DNA of 64,000 nt from Progne subis subis (taxonomy: Eukaryota > Chordata > Aves > Passeriformes > Hirundinidae): contig JAKJHU010001413.1 in assembly GCA_022316685.1 (NCBI GenBank), forward strand, positions 1 through 64,000. The letters are read 5' to 3'. The translations under genes and the position numbers were made by a program. Position 1 is the stretch's first letter. Every line of letters starts with the position of its first letter. Below the pieces are notes generated by a model that did no database searches, was not told where the DNA came from, and saw only the letters and a program-made list of their open reading frames with translations. Shown here one piece after another: positions 35,370 to 45,657 of the stretch.

Positions 35370-35743
35370 TGTCACTGAGACACACAAAGCAGTCACACGC
35401 AGACAAGAGTTTTTCGCAGAGGTCCTTCCGATCCAGCTCACATCCGAGAGAGCGGAGAGAAGAAATCCCTTGGTTTATTTCTTACTTTTTATACATTTCT
35501 GGGTCTAGCAGAAGATTGGCTTTTTGGGGTTTCCACCTCTCAGCCTCAGTGGCCAGAACAATTGTCAGTTACAGTTGTTTTCAGGTTAGAAATAAGCAAA
35601 CAAAGGACAGGATTGAAAAACAAAGAATTTGTTTATGTTACATCTGTGGGAAAAGGTAGAAAACTGCTCTAATATTCTACAGTAACTAAAAGATCTAACT
35701 CTATTTCAAAAGGCTTTAAAAACTCAGAAAAATCAGGGTAACA
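35370..35743 (-). mobile_element. Solo LTR with 6-bp target duplication
   Basis: A 374-bp element bounded by TGTCAC...GTAACA, flanked by GGCACT at 35,364-35,369 and 35,744-35,749. On the minus strand it has TATAAAAAG and AATAAA. The 6-bp duplication fits an ERVK-type integrase. Confidence 0.85.
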
Positions 35744-35749
35744 GGCACT

Positions 35750-36955
35750 GTGTGTCAGGAGCAGGAGGTTTGGGCCGCAGGACATTCCGCCTGTGCCGCT
35801 GCCCCGCAATCGGCGGCCGTGCCCGGGGCTCTGGGCCTGGCCCCGCGTGCGCTGAGCTCCCGACACTGCGGGAGCTCCCCGGGCTGGGCTCAGGTTCTGC
35901 TGGGACTGGGCAGCAGGCTGGGCTCCAACTGGGATCAGCAGCAACTGGAAATACCTCTGGGCATCTCCACTTTGTGCAGCTGCTCAGAAGCAACGATGAA
36001 GCGAGTTGAGAAGTTCTCATTATTGTTTTCTCTTCTGGTGGATTTTTTCATTTTATTTTTCACTCCAGAGGCAAATTCTGTGATGACCTCTGTGAGCTGA
36101 TTCTATTTCAGCAGCAACAGCAACAGGGCTGTGTTTGAGCACTGCAAATGTGGCCTGTGTGGCTTTAATTCTCCTCAAATTTGAGCTCAGGGACCTGTGA
36201 ACATTGGGAGATCTGCTACTTATTATGACAGAGTTCCCCATCACAAAGGCACTCTGGGTGGCACTGATCAAAAAATTGCAATTTTACAGATAAAATTCAA
36301 GTGGCAAGCAGAAGAGGGGCAACAGCAGTCATGATCTAGAATTCCCAAGGCAAAGGCAGCAGCAGCCTCCTGCTGTCACCTCAGGGTGAGTAAAACAGTG
36401 CTGAAAACAGCGCTGGAACCCGATCCTTTCTTTCTCTGGAGGCTGGCTCAGGGCAGCACAGCCGGGCCCTGAGGAATCAGGGCTGTTTGTGGGTGATTGT
36501 CGCTCTACTCCAGAATTCAGCTGGAAAATCCCCTGGGAAGCCGAGGCAGGAGCAGGTGGGAAGAGGCCGGCGCTGCTGCTGCTCCTGCCCGGGAGCCCCG
36601 GCTGGGCCGGGCCGGCGCCCGCTGCGCTGCGGCTCCTGCTGCTGCCAGAGCCGGGCGGGACTCGGGCACAGGGAATGGACACGGGGGGACAGCAAAGGCC
36701 TGGGCGGCTGCAGGGATGTTCGCGCTGGGGCCAGCGCCAGCACACAGCTTCAGCCGCAATGAACCCTGAGGGGAACGCTGGGGAAAGGCTCCATTTCAGC
36801 CTTTCTTTACTCATGGCTGTGAAGGGACCGAAATCAAAGGAGAACAAGCAGGGCCCGACCCCTTCTCCTTTGGGAGGAGCCCCGTGCCTGGGGCTGTGAG
36901 GGGCTGTGAGGGACCTTGAGGGGCTGTGAGGGATTGTGAGGGGGAAAAGGGTCTC
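35750..36955 (+). other. CpG-rich spacer segments
   Basis: Two CpG-rich patches (35,760-35,930 and 36,540-36,760) separated by AT-rich sequence, with open frames in all phases. A short frame at 35,996-36,100 is listed separately. A promoter of an unannotated transcript is possible, but nothing shows a gene. Confidence 0.35.
35996..36100 (+). CDS. Small ORF with signal-peptide-like sequence (doubtful)
   Basis: Thirty-four codons. The product starts MKRVEK, then a hydrophobic stretch of about 16 residues (FSLLFSLLVDFFILFF), then a TPEA-type possible cleavage site, and stops soon after. It could be a first coding exon cut by an intron, or chance. It follows a CpG-rich patch. No similarity recognised. 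Confidence 0.15.
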   Translation: MKRVEKFSLLFSLLVDFFILFFTPEANSVMTSVS

Positions 36956-37110
36956 TGAGAGGCTGTGGGAGGCCAGGCATTTCATGGAACAAAGGGTCCA
37001 TTATGACACTACAGAACCAAGGAGATTCCTGTTGACAGTACAGAACCTCATGGAACCAAGGGGCCATTGTGGCACAGCAAGGCCATGTGGAACCAAAGAG
37101 ACCATGGTAA
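36956..37110 (-). repeat. ~36-42-bp minisatellite at the provirus left flank
   Basis: Four units of the minisatellite family in reverse orientation (CATGGAACCAAGGGGCCATT). This is the orientation used in arm 2. The provirus 3' LTR starts directly after GGTAA at 37,110. Confidence 0.75.
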
Positions 37111-37723
37111 TGTTCTGGAAAAAAATATAAAGAGAGTCAGAGACTTGCTGGTTTTGTATGTTTCTTTATTATCAAGCTTGGCCTTGGGGGAGAGCTTGCT
37201 TGCTCCCTTGGCAACGTGGAGGAGGAGGTACACACAGCTTCGCTTCACAGCAAAGCTGGGGACTCCCACCCCCCCTCACGGGCTTTTTCCCTTGCCGGGG
37301 AGTCCGTTTCGCATCGCTGATCAGGGGTCGTCCAGCGATGGGGGACTCCTTCTCAGGTCACGGCGACGAAATGAAGCTGCTTCGGCGGACCCCCGTATTT
37401 CTTGCACTAGTCTAAAATGTGACTACAGTCCTGGATTTTACTTTGGTTCCCTGCTTTTCAGAGTCTCTTGTTCTTGGGTTGTTCCCAGAATTCCAGCGTT
37501 CTTTTTATTTGCATATTCAGACACTATCTGGCAAATGGGAGCAGAGATACAGGTAATAAGATGAATTCTTAATTAACAAACAAGTAAATAAGGTAATAAA
37601 TCAGTATTAAAACAGGAATAAGGCAAATTCTTTATACAGAAATAGCATTAACAATCTTAATGGAATTACTTAACAATTAAGTAACTAAAACATAGATTTC
37701 TTGAATAGAATTTATTTATAACA
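37111..37723 (-). repeat. Provirus 3' LTR
   Basis: Starts TGTT and ends AACA in both readings. On the minus strand: an ATGCAAAT octamer (37,507-37,514), an ATAAAAAG TATA-like box (37,501-37,508) and an AATAAA signal (37,165-37,170). It is about 99% identical to 47,085-47,699. Confidence 0.93.
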
Positions 37724-37739
37724 ACTCCCCCCTCTATTT
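37724..37739 (-). promoter_or_regulatory. Polypurine tract
   Basis: On the minus strand, AAATAGAGGGGGAGT directly precedes the 3' LTR. This is the expected plus-strand primer site. Confidence 0.85.
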
Positions 37740-37762
37740 CTTTGATCGAGCTTTAGCTCGCA

Positions 37763-39526
37763 TCAATTTGTTACCTCCTCTTCTTGAAAATAGATTTTTC
37801 TACATTTTTGGAACTTTTCATATATTTCTTTGGCATTCTCATGTTCGGGGTCTTGCCTCTTTATTACCATCATTTTGGTCTGTGTTTGACTGGTTGCTTT
37901 AGGGATCTGGATACTGGCTTGGACTGTGGAGGTAATCGTTCGAATTAGACATGGGATTAGACAAGGTAAAAACATTAACCCGGTGATTGAGCAAATTATC
38001 ATAAACCCAGCTTTCTTCCACCAATCCCCCCTAAATGACCAAAAACTATTCCACCAGTTGGTATCCATTAGGGGAGTCCACTCCTGATTTCCCACATAGG
38101 CTAGCTTTCGGATTTCCTTTGAGATGTTTTTAATTACTGCGCTTTTATCATCAATTTCTAAACAACATTCAGACGAATTAAACTTACCACAGATTCCTCC
38201 TTCATCTGCTAAAAGGTAGTCGACAGCAAGACGTATTTGGTATATTACAGCTCTTGTTTGTGTTAGTTGGTCAGTGATGTGGTCTAATGCTAGAGCTGTT
38301 CTGTTAGATACTATTTCTAACACAGCTTGGAGCCTAATGATTCTATTTAACATGTAAATTGGAGTGCGATACCCCCAGGACCCGTCCTGTGCCCATGTAG
38401 CTGGTCCATAGGTTTTAATGATCTCTTCTGGGGTCCATATTTTTCCTTTCCATTTTTGGTCTCCACCAATTGTTAGAGTATCTGTTTTCTTTCGTTCGAC
38501 TTTTCCCAGATTGTCATATACTGGGACTCCCAGGTGTGCTCCTAATCTCTTGGGTAATAGGAAGAAAGCTGGCTTTATGATCCCTATTGTACAGCTTCCC
38601 GACCAATCCCCAGGCAATTTTGTATAGGCAGTATCCCCACAGATCCAGAACAGGTGATTTGGAGCTTCCCAGTAATCTTCCCTAGTTTCAAAAGGTTGTT
38701 GCCAAAACCGAGACCGTTCTTTTATCCCCCAAAAAGGATTTATAGCTTTGTCAATACATTCATATAATTCATACCTCTCATTATAGATACATTTTTCCGT
38801 GTTCTCAGTTGACCAATACTTGTTAGGCCCTTTGGGAACCCATTTAGCACTTAAGTTTATCACTATTATATACCTTTTACACATTAATTTTCCCACACGG
38901 GTTTTGTACCTGGTTCCTGTCCTCATGATACATTCTTCCCCAATGATTTTAGATTTGAGATCCCACTTCTCTCTTCCCCTTGTTCTTAAACTTTGTGTAT
39001 TCTGTTCAGTCTGTTTCCATTTTAGAATTTCTAGAGGGCTTAAGCTAATTCCTTCCCAGGGCCATATTTCAGACATTTGTGTACCTCCACATATCCAGCA
39101 CTCAGTTAAATTTAATTCTCGACTGATCCTTTCTACTAAGTCAATGAACAGGTTTTTTCCTGATGGGATGTCTAGGCTTTTTTCAAATTTTGTTGTCAAC
39201 ACTTTTTCTTTTATTATATCCCTCAATCCTTTGTGATCTGCTTCAAAGCATAACCAAGTGTCTCCTATAGGACATTCCCCAAACAGGCGCTGTGCATAAC
39301 TAGCTGTGTTTTTTGTGGTCCAATAAACTTTTCCATCCTCTTGGCAAGTATTCAACTGGGAGTGGTCGAAGCAGTTTGGGTTCACGTTAGTATGGACCCT
39401 GAATAAGGATCTGAGATCCTCTCCATCGTACACTGGATGGTAGCAGTTAGCACAGGCTTTTGTTTCGTAGGTGTGCTTTATGAACAGCATCAGTACGATC
39501 CCTCCCAAGAGTCCGGTATGGGCCAT
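37763..39526 (-). CDS. env: Endogenous retroviral envelope glycoprotein, open frame
   Basis: 587 codons without interruption. Residues 1-24 look like a signal peptide. The surface part is Cys-rich and has a CWIC (CXXC) motif at 143-146, used for SU-TM disulphide linkage in gammaretroviral Env. The transmembrane part has a heptad-like region (about 395-430), an immunosuppressive-domain-like stretch and a CGKFNSSECC motif at 446-455, with seven residues between the first Cys and the CC pair where six is usual. A membrane segment spans about 505-528, followed by a long tail of about 59 residues. A furin site is not obvious; only ERKK near the expected place. Pol ends 645 bp upstream rather than overlapping. 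Confidence 0.9.
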   Translation of the reverse strand: MAHTGLLGGIVLMLFIKHTYETKACANCYHPVYDGEDLRSLFRVHTNVNPNCFDHSQLNTCQEDGKVYWTTKNTASYAQRLFGECPIGDTWLCFEADHKGLRDIIKEKVLTTKFEKSLDIPSGKNLFIDLVERISRELNLTECWICGGTQMSEIWPWEGISLSPLEILKWKQTEQNTQSLRTRGREKWDLKSKIIGEECIMRTGTRYKTRVGKLMCKRYIIVINLSAKWVPKGPNKYWSTENTEKCIYNERYELYECIDKAINPFWGIKERSRFWQQPFETREDYWEAPNHLFWICGDTAYTKLPGDWSGSCTIGIIKPAFFLLPKRLGAHLGVPVYDNLGKVERKKTDTLTIGGDQKWKGKIWTPEEIIKTYGPATWAQDGSWGYRTPIYMLNRIIRLQAVLEIVSNRTALALDHITDQLTQTRAVIYQIRLAVDYLLADEGGICGKFNSSECCLEIDDKSAVIKNISKEIRKLAYVGNQEWTPLMDTNWWNSFWSFRGDWWKKAGFMIICSITGLMFLPCLIPCLIRTITSTVQASIQIPKATSQTQTKMMVIKRQDPEHENAKEIYEKFQKCRKIYFQEEEVTN

Positions 39527-39639
39527 CCTTCCTGGATCTCTTGCTCCACCCGGCCTTGCCTCTTGGAGTGGAGAGGTCTCCTACAGAACCCACTTACATG
39601 CTTCCACTTCCCTTCCCTATTAATTTAGTTGCCCTTAGA

Positions 39640-40090
39640 GAATGTTCTGTAGGAGATTTACTCTCTTTTTTTTTTTTCTAAAAAAACTTTACACTCTTTT
39701 AATTTTTCTATTACTTAAATTTGTTCAAACTGCTACTTATAGAGCTTAACAACTTTTAAAATTAACAAAGAAAAAAAATCTTAAACTTATTTAAATCACT
39801 ATTTATAAAACCTAAACAATATTTAAACTTAATAACAAACCCTTATACTTCTTTCTATTACTTAAACTTATTTAAATTGCTATTCATAAAACTTACAATT
39901 TAAAAATTATTATTAAAAAAAACCCCTTTAAACTTACTTAAAATTCTTACTTATAAAAAAAACTTAAACTATATGTAAAATTAATACAAAAAAAGAACTT
40001 ATACCCCTTTTTAATATATCTATTACTTAAACATATCTAAAATGGCTATTTACAAAAACTGACTTAGGTTTACAGAAATTAACCCTTATT
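39640..40090 (-). repeat. AT-rich degenerate repeat between pol and env
   Basis: About five copies of a roughly 70-85-bp unit with TATTACTTAAA, a TTTAAAT-CTATT-TATAAAA core and AACTTA-rich ends, with almost no G on the plus strand. It is non-coding. A C-run is at 40,096-40,105. Confidence 0.7.
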
Positions 40091-40171
40091 GTGCCCCCCC
40101 CCCCTTTTTTGAGTTCGTTGAATATGGGAGAGGCAACTGAAACAAAAGGTTTTCACAGTCTCTGTTATCTC

Positions 40172-43100
40172 TTATTTCTTTTTAAAGGTTAATTTCAAGT
40201 CTTTCGGGTGTGGTGTTACTGTCCACTCGGTTTCATCCGGTGAGGGTGCTGAACTCGGGTTCTCTCCAGGAGCGGGTACTGGCCCTTTAACTCTGGTGAT
40301 GTGGGTCCATCCTTTTTCCTTAGTGCGTACTGCTGTGTGAGTTGTTAACAGTACTTGGTAGGGACCTTCAAACTTCGGGGTCAGCAGGGTATTAGTCCAC
40401 GTTTTGATCAATACCCAGTCTCCAGGATTGATATTATGCACATTTGCATCCAAAGGGGAAGTTTGAGGAAGATAGCCTTTCTTTCTGAGATTTTCTAAGG
40501 TTTGTCCAATGGTTTTTAGATATTTTCTAGTGATTTCCTCTCCTTCCAGGTAGTCTTTAGAACTATAAGGAGATAACAAAAAGGGAAGCCCAAATAACAT
40601 TTCATATGGTGACACTCCTAGATCTGCTCGTGGCTGTGTTCTGATTCGTAGTAATGCTAGGGGTAAGCATTTAAGCCAATTTAGTTGAGTTTCTGCTATT
40701 AGTTTAGTCAGTACATTTTTAATGGTTTTGTTCATCCTTTCTACTCTGCCTGAGCTTTGGGGATGCCATGGGGTGTGTAACCTCCATTTTATCCCTAAGG
40801 CTTGTGTTACCTGTTGTAGAATTTGTGCTGTGAAATGTGGCCCTCTGTCTGAATCAATATTATTTATCAGCCCATACCGAGGGAGGATATCTTCTAATAT
40901 GATTTTTGTTACTACTTCTGCTGTTTCTCTTTTTGTAGGAAATGCCTCTACCCAATGGGTAAGGTGCTCTATGATCACCAACAATTGTTTGTACCCTTGA
41001 ACAGGGGGCATCTCAGTAAAATCAATTTGCACGTTCTGGAAGGGCCTTAAGGCTAACTCCCTCCCTCCAGGCTCAGTTTTTCTCATAACTTTTTGATTTA
41101 TTTTCTGACATATTATACATCCCTGAGTAACTGCTTTTGCTAATTCGTGTACTCCAATACATAGGTTTTCCCTTAGAAAATGGTCACATAATCCCTGGGT
41201 TCCCCAGTGGGTTAAATTATGTATTTCTGTAAGTACTTTTCTGGCTAGGGCTTTATTTAAAAATTTCCGTCCGTCAGCTGTTAACCACACTCCGTGTTCC
41301 CCCTGGTGTAATCCTAATTCTTTTATTGCTTTCTGCTCTTTTTTACTGAATACCTGCTCTATCCTTTCTTCTTCTTTTTTTGGCATTTTCTCTAATTTGA
41401 GGATTTTTACTGGTTCTCCTGGTTCTAAAGCTGCTTCTCTGGCTGTTTTATCAGCTAACTGGTTTCCCCTTATCTCGGGCATATCTCCCTTTTGATGTCC
41501 TTTTATGTGAACTACTGCAATTTCTGCTGGTTTTTGTAAAGATTTTAACACTGATTTTATTAATTCTGTGTGTATTAAGTTTTTCCCTTTTGAATTTAAA
41601 TATCCCCGTCCTTCCCAAATTTTCCCAAATGTGTGCACGATACCAAAGGCATATCTAGAGTCTGTGTAAATGGTCCCTCGGTCATCTTTAAGTAAGTCTA
41701 GCCCTCTCTTTAGTGCATATATTTCACAGCACTGTGCTGACCAATTACTTGGTAACTTTCCCTTTTCTAAAACTTTCATTTTCTCTCCCTCAATCACAGA
41801 GTATCCTGATATTCTTTTCCCTTCCACCACTCGGGATGACCCATCTGTGAACAACACTTTCCTATATGGAAGGGGTGTATCCTCTAAATCTTCCCTTACT
41901 TTTGTCTGCATATCAATGAGTTCTAGGCAATGGTGTTCTATTTCTTCAGTGGGCTCACCAGAGAGAAATTGAGCTGGATTTAAGCTTTTGGATGTTGTTA
42001 GTTCTAGGTTATTTGAATTTATCAGTATAATTTCATATTTTAGGATTCTAGAATCTGTGAGCCACTTTTGAGCTCTTTGACTTAAAATTGTTTTCAAATC
42101 ATGTGGAGTATGTATCTTTATCTTTCCCTGTAATGTTAACTTTTGAGCTTCTTCTATTAGAATAGCTGCAGCTGCAACTGCTTGGAGACAAGCCGGCCAT
42201 CCCCTAGCAACCGGATCTAACAGTTTTGATAAAAATGCTACAGGTTTTCGGTATCCTCCCCATTCTTGGGTTAAAACTCCGTATGCTATCCCTTCTTCAG
42301 TGTTTACAAATAAATCAAACTCCTTTTTAAGATCTGGTAAGCTTAAAACTGGTGCTGAGGATAATTTCTCTTTTAGATCTTGCAGCTGCCTCTCGTCACT
42401 CTCTGTCCAATTCATTGGTTCCTGGTCTATTAATTTATCATAAAGAAATTTGACCCCTTGAGTGTACTTATCTATCCAGTGCTTGCAGTATCCAAACAGG
42501 CCTAGAAGTTTCCTTATGTCTCTCTTAGTTTTTGGAGGTGATATAGACACTATTCCTGAAATTCTTGCAGGGCTTAACCTTTTACTCCCCTTTCCGATTA
42601 TGTGTCCTAAATAAGTGACTTCAGTTTCTACAAACTGTAGTTTACTCTGAGATACTTTTAACCCCTTTTCTCCAAGAAAGTTTAGAAGTTGTATACTTAC
42701 ATCTTTAACTTCTTTTTCTGTCTCCCCTGATATTAATAAATCATCCACGTATTGCAAAATTTGAACTCCTTCTTTGGGACTAAACTGTTCTAATAATGTC
42801 TCTAGGGCCTGTCCGAAGATATTTGGCGATTCCGTATATCCCTGTGGTAGCCGGGTCCACCTTAGCTGTTGTTTCCTTCCCCTGTCTGGATGTTCCCATT
42901 CAAAGGCAAACCAATCCCTACACTCTTCTGCTAGGGGACATGCCCAAAAAGCATCCTTTAAGTCTATCACTGTGAACCAGGCATGCTCTCTTGGAATTTT
43001 ACTCAGCAAGGTATAGGGGTTAGGTACTACTGGGTGTCGAGCAATAGTTCTTTTATTTATTTCTCTCAAATCCTGGACTAATCTAAACTTTCCCTCATCT

Positions 43101-43723
43101 TTCTTTATGGCTAATATAGGGGTGTTAGGAGGGGACATACATGGTTCTAAGATATTTTCTTTTAAAAGATGCTCAATTACTGAAGCTAGCCCTTTCTTTC
43201 CTTCTGGTGACATTGGGTATTGCTTAACTCTGATGGCAGGGGTATCTTTTTGCATTTCTATCTTAATGGGAGGGATATCTAAACACCCATATTTTCCCTC
43301 TGTAGCCCACACTTCTGGATTTATTTCTTGTATATCCCCTTGGGTCAGTTTCATGATATGCACAACCATTTTTCCATCTTTTGGGATAACTCCTACCCCG
43401 AGCTGCACTTGTAGGTCTCTGCCTAGTAAATTGGTTTCTGTATGTGGTAAATAAAGAAAATCAGCTACACAGTGCTTTGAGTTCCATTTAATCTCTACTC
43501 CTTCAACTATTAATGCTCGAAAGGGCCTCCCTTCAGCCCCTAACACTTCACAAGTTTTTGTCCCGATTGTTACCCCTGTTGGTAATTTCCTTAAACTCGA
43601 TCTGTCAGCTCCTGTGTCTACTAAGAATTCATATTCTTCACTTTGGGGACCCACATCAAAGTTTACTAGAGGCTCATCTTGTTGTTCTATTGGGTCCCCT
43701 ATTTTATAGAGCCTCTGACACCC
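40172..43723 (-). CDS. pol: Endogenous retroviral Pro-Pol, open frame
   Basis: 1,183 codons follow the gag UAG in the same frame. With the first Met (43,654) as residue 1: protease LVDTGA at 11-16; reverse transcriptase with DLKDAF (Asp 231) and YVDD at 302-305; RNase H with FTDGSS (602), Glu 644, YTDSR (663) and GNQLAD (730); integrase zinc site His 812/His 816/Cys 846/Cys 849; integrase D,D-35-E residues Asp 878, Asp 936 and Glu 972; and a C-terminal EGPYQVLL GPY module. All catalytic residues are present and no stop or frameshift interrupts it. It would be made by UAG readthrough from gag. Confidence 0.95.
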   Translation of the reverse strand, partial: GCQRLYKIGDPIEQQDEPLVNFDVGPQSEEYEFLVDTGADRSSLRKLPTGVTIGTKTCEVLGAEGRPFRALIVEGVEIKWNSKHCVADFLYLPHTETNLLGRDLQVQLGVGVIPKDGKMVVHIMKLTQGDIQEINPEVWATEGKYGCLDIPPIKIEMQKDTPAIRVKQYPMSPEGKKGLASVIEHLLKENILEPCMSPPNTPILAIKKDEGKFRLVQDLREINKRTIARHPVVPNPYTLLSKIPREHAWFTVIDLKDAFWACPLAEECRDWFAFEWEHPDRGRKQQLRWTRLPQGYTESPNIFGQALETLLEQFSPKEGVQILQYVDDLLISGETEKEVKDVSIQLLNFLGEKGLKVSQSKLQFVETEVTYLGHIIGKGSKRLSPARISGIVSISPPKTKRDIRKLLGLFGYCKHWIDKYTQGVKFLYDKLIDQEPMNWTESDERQLQDLKEKLSSAPVLSLPDLKKEFDLFVNTEEGIAYGVLTQEWGGYRKPVAFLSKLLDPVARGWPACLQAVAAAAILIEEAQKLTLQGKIKIHTPHDLKTILSQRAQKWLTDSRILKYEIILINSNNLELTTSKSLNPAQFLSGEPTEEIEHHCLELIDMQTKVREDLEDTPLPYRKVLFTDGSSRVVEGKRISGYSVIEGEKMKVLEKGKLPSNWSAQCCEIYALKRGLDLLKDDRGTIYTDSRYAFGIVHTFGKIWEGRGYLNSKGKNLIHTELIKSVLKSLQKPAEIAVVHIKGHQKGDMPEIRGNQLADKTAREAALEPGEPVKILKLEKMPKKEEERIEQVFSKKEQKAIKELGLHQGEHGVWLTADGRKFLNKALARKVLTEIHNLTHWGTQGLCDHFLRENLCIGVHELAKAVTQGCIICQKINQKVMRKTEPGGRELALRPFQNVQIDFTEMPPVQGYKQLLVIIEHLTHWVEAFPTKRETAEVVTKIILEDILPRYGLINNIDSDRGPHFTAQILQQVTQALGIKWRLHTPWHPQSSGRVERMNKTIKNVLTKLIAETQLNWLKCLPLALLRIRTQPRADLGVSPYEMLFGLPFLLSPYSSKDYLEGEEITRKYLKTIGQTLENLRKKGYLPQTSPLDANVHNINPGDWVLIKTWTNTLLTPKFEGPYQVLLTTHTAVRTKEKGWTHITRVKGPVPAPGENPSSAPSPDETEWTVTPHPKDLKLTFKKK

Positions 43724-43726
43724 CTA
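43710..43726 (-). promoter_or_regulatory. In-frame UAG readthrough site between gag and pol
   Basis: On the minus strand, GAT TAG GGG TGT CAG joins gag and pro-pol in one frame. UAG followed by a purine and a GC-rich stretch is the arrangement used for termination suppression in gammaretroviruses. A downstream pseudoknot was not checked. Confidence 0.7.
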
Positions 43727-45657
43727 ATCCTCCCCTTTCAGCACCCTCTCCAGGGCATCTTGCTCCCTTGCAATAGCCTCATCAAGTGATAATGTCTTAC
43801 AATGCCTTTTTAAATGCCCTATTTCACCACAGTAATAACAAGTTCTATTCTCTCCTGGGTTACTTCTTTTTAAATTTACCCACGGTGGTACTATGGGTGA
43901 CTTTGGTTCTTTAAATGAGGGTCTTGGTCCTCCCTCACTAGATTTCCAGGGGGAGTTTTTCTGGTTTTCTGCTACTCCAGTACTTTCTCTTGCTACAGCT
44001 ACCATAATGCGAGCCTTGGCTTTAGCTTTTTCTTCTTCTCTCCTCAGGTAAACTCTTAAGGCTTCTTTTAATAATTCATTAATACTTTTCTCCTGCCAAT
44101 CTTCAATTTTTTCTAATTTTCTCCGTATATCTGGCCATGACTTTGTTACAAACTGCACTTTTAGAATTACTTGTCCCTCAGGACTATCAGGGTCTATGCT
44201 TGAATATAATTGAAAATTTCTTTTTAATCGATTTAGCCAAGTGGCAGGAGTCTCATCTTTTTCTTGGGACCCATCAAAAGCTAATTTAGTATTATTCCCT
44301 ATGGGGACAGATTCTCTTATGCCTCTTACTATCAAGGACCTATAGTCTCTCATATTTTGTCTTTCCTCTTCTCGATTTGGGTCCCACCCTGGGTCAGTTA
44401 CCGGTAATTTATGATCTCCAGGTGGCCCCAACCTATTTTCCCTTTCCCAGATTCTGATACTTGCTGTTCTAATCATTCGTATTTCCTCAGGGGAGAACAA
44501 GATGTTTAATATAGAATTTAACTCTCCCCATGTATAAACATTGGGTCCAAGGAATTGGTCTACCTGTGTGGCAATACCTATGGGATCTTCAACTAAATTT
44601 CCTAGCTCTTTTTTAAATCCTCTTACTTCAGAGGCTGTTAATGGGGCATTTACAAATCCTACTCCTCCAATTACTCCTCCCATAGGCACTTCCCTGAGGG
44701 GAAAAAGTTTTTCTGGCTTTAAGGCTTTTGACCTTGTGTTACAATAGGGTCCTTCACTTACATTATTAACTGATAACACTGGCTGAGTTACAAATTCCTG
44801 GGGAATTCCAGGAGAACGGGATGACTCACAGGAGTCTGTAGGGGTTTTGGTTAACTGCCAGTTAGGGGGTGGCAGGGGAATTACTGTAGGTGAGGGGGAG
44901 GTAGTAAAATCTGTAGGGGGAGAAACAGAGGATGGTACTGTGGGAGAAAGGGGGGCTAGGGAAGAGGTTGTGTTTTGGGAAACTGCAGGGGTTATAACTG
45001 GGGCTAAAGAACTTTGACTATTGGAAGGAGGTGGCAAAGGGGCTGTTGGGAGAGAAGGGGGAGAAGGTACTAAGGACTGGGGAGGAGAGGTGTTAAGGGG
45101 GGTGATGATGGAACCACTGGGGGAAGAGGAGGAGAGGGTTCTGAAGGAGTTTGACTCGGGGAAGTTAGTAGGGGAACTGGGACAGGATTTTGAGGGACTT
45201 GGGGCACCTCTGGGTAAATTGGAGGGGGTAAATGGTCTAAAGGGTCCCATCTTTGATTAGTTTCTGTTCTTTCCTCTTTCTGTTCTTTTCTTTCACACTT
45301 TTCTTTTTCTTTTAATTTGCAGACTTTTATATTCTCTTTACTCGTGGCTCTCTTTTGCCAACAAGCAGCATAAGCTAACTGGTTTACGTCTGGATCTTCC
45401 TGAGTTCTTAGGTAGTGGTTTAACTGATAGCACATCCACTCATCATGCGTTCCAAACCATGGCCACTCTCCTGGTAATTTTAATTTTGGCCAGACTTCTG
45501 TGCAATAAAACACCATTTTAACCTGATCTAGTCCTTTTGTGGCCTCTAAAGAATCCCATTTAGTTAAAAGTTGTTCTAAGGGACTACCGGGTGGAATACT
45601 CTTTACTTTGTTATTCTCTTTTTGGGATTTCTTTTTCTTACTAGTACATTGTCCCAT
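43724..45657 (-). pseudogene. gag: Endogenous retroviral Gag with one frameshift
   Basis: Starts MGQCTSKKKK, a myristoylation-type N-terminus with a basic patch (matrix). A Pro-rich p12-like region follows, including PPPIYPEV, which resembles a PPPY late domain. The first frame stops at 45,070 and the second, open from at least 45,250, carries the rest: Pro/Ser-rich region, capsid (ITWGELNSIL-like VYTWGELNSIL, FVTKSWPDIRRKLEK) and one CCHC knuckle (CYYCGEIGHLKRHC). The frameshift lies in or just upstream of the 45,070-45,250 overlap. Gag ends GED then UAG at 43,726-43,724, in frame with pol. Confidence 0.9.
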
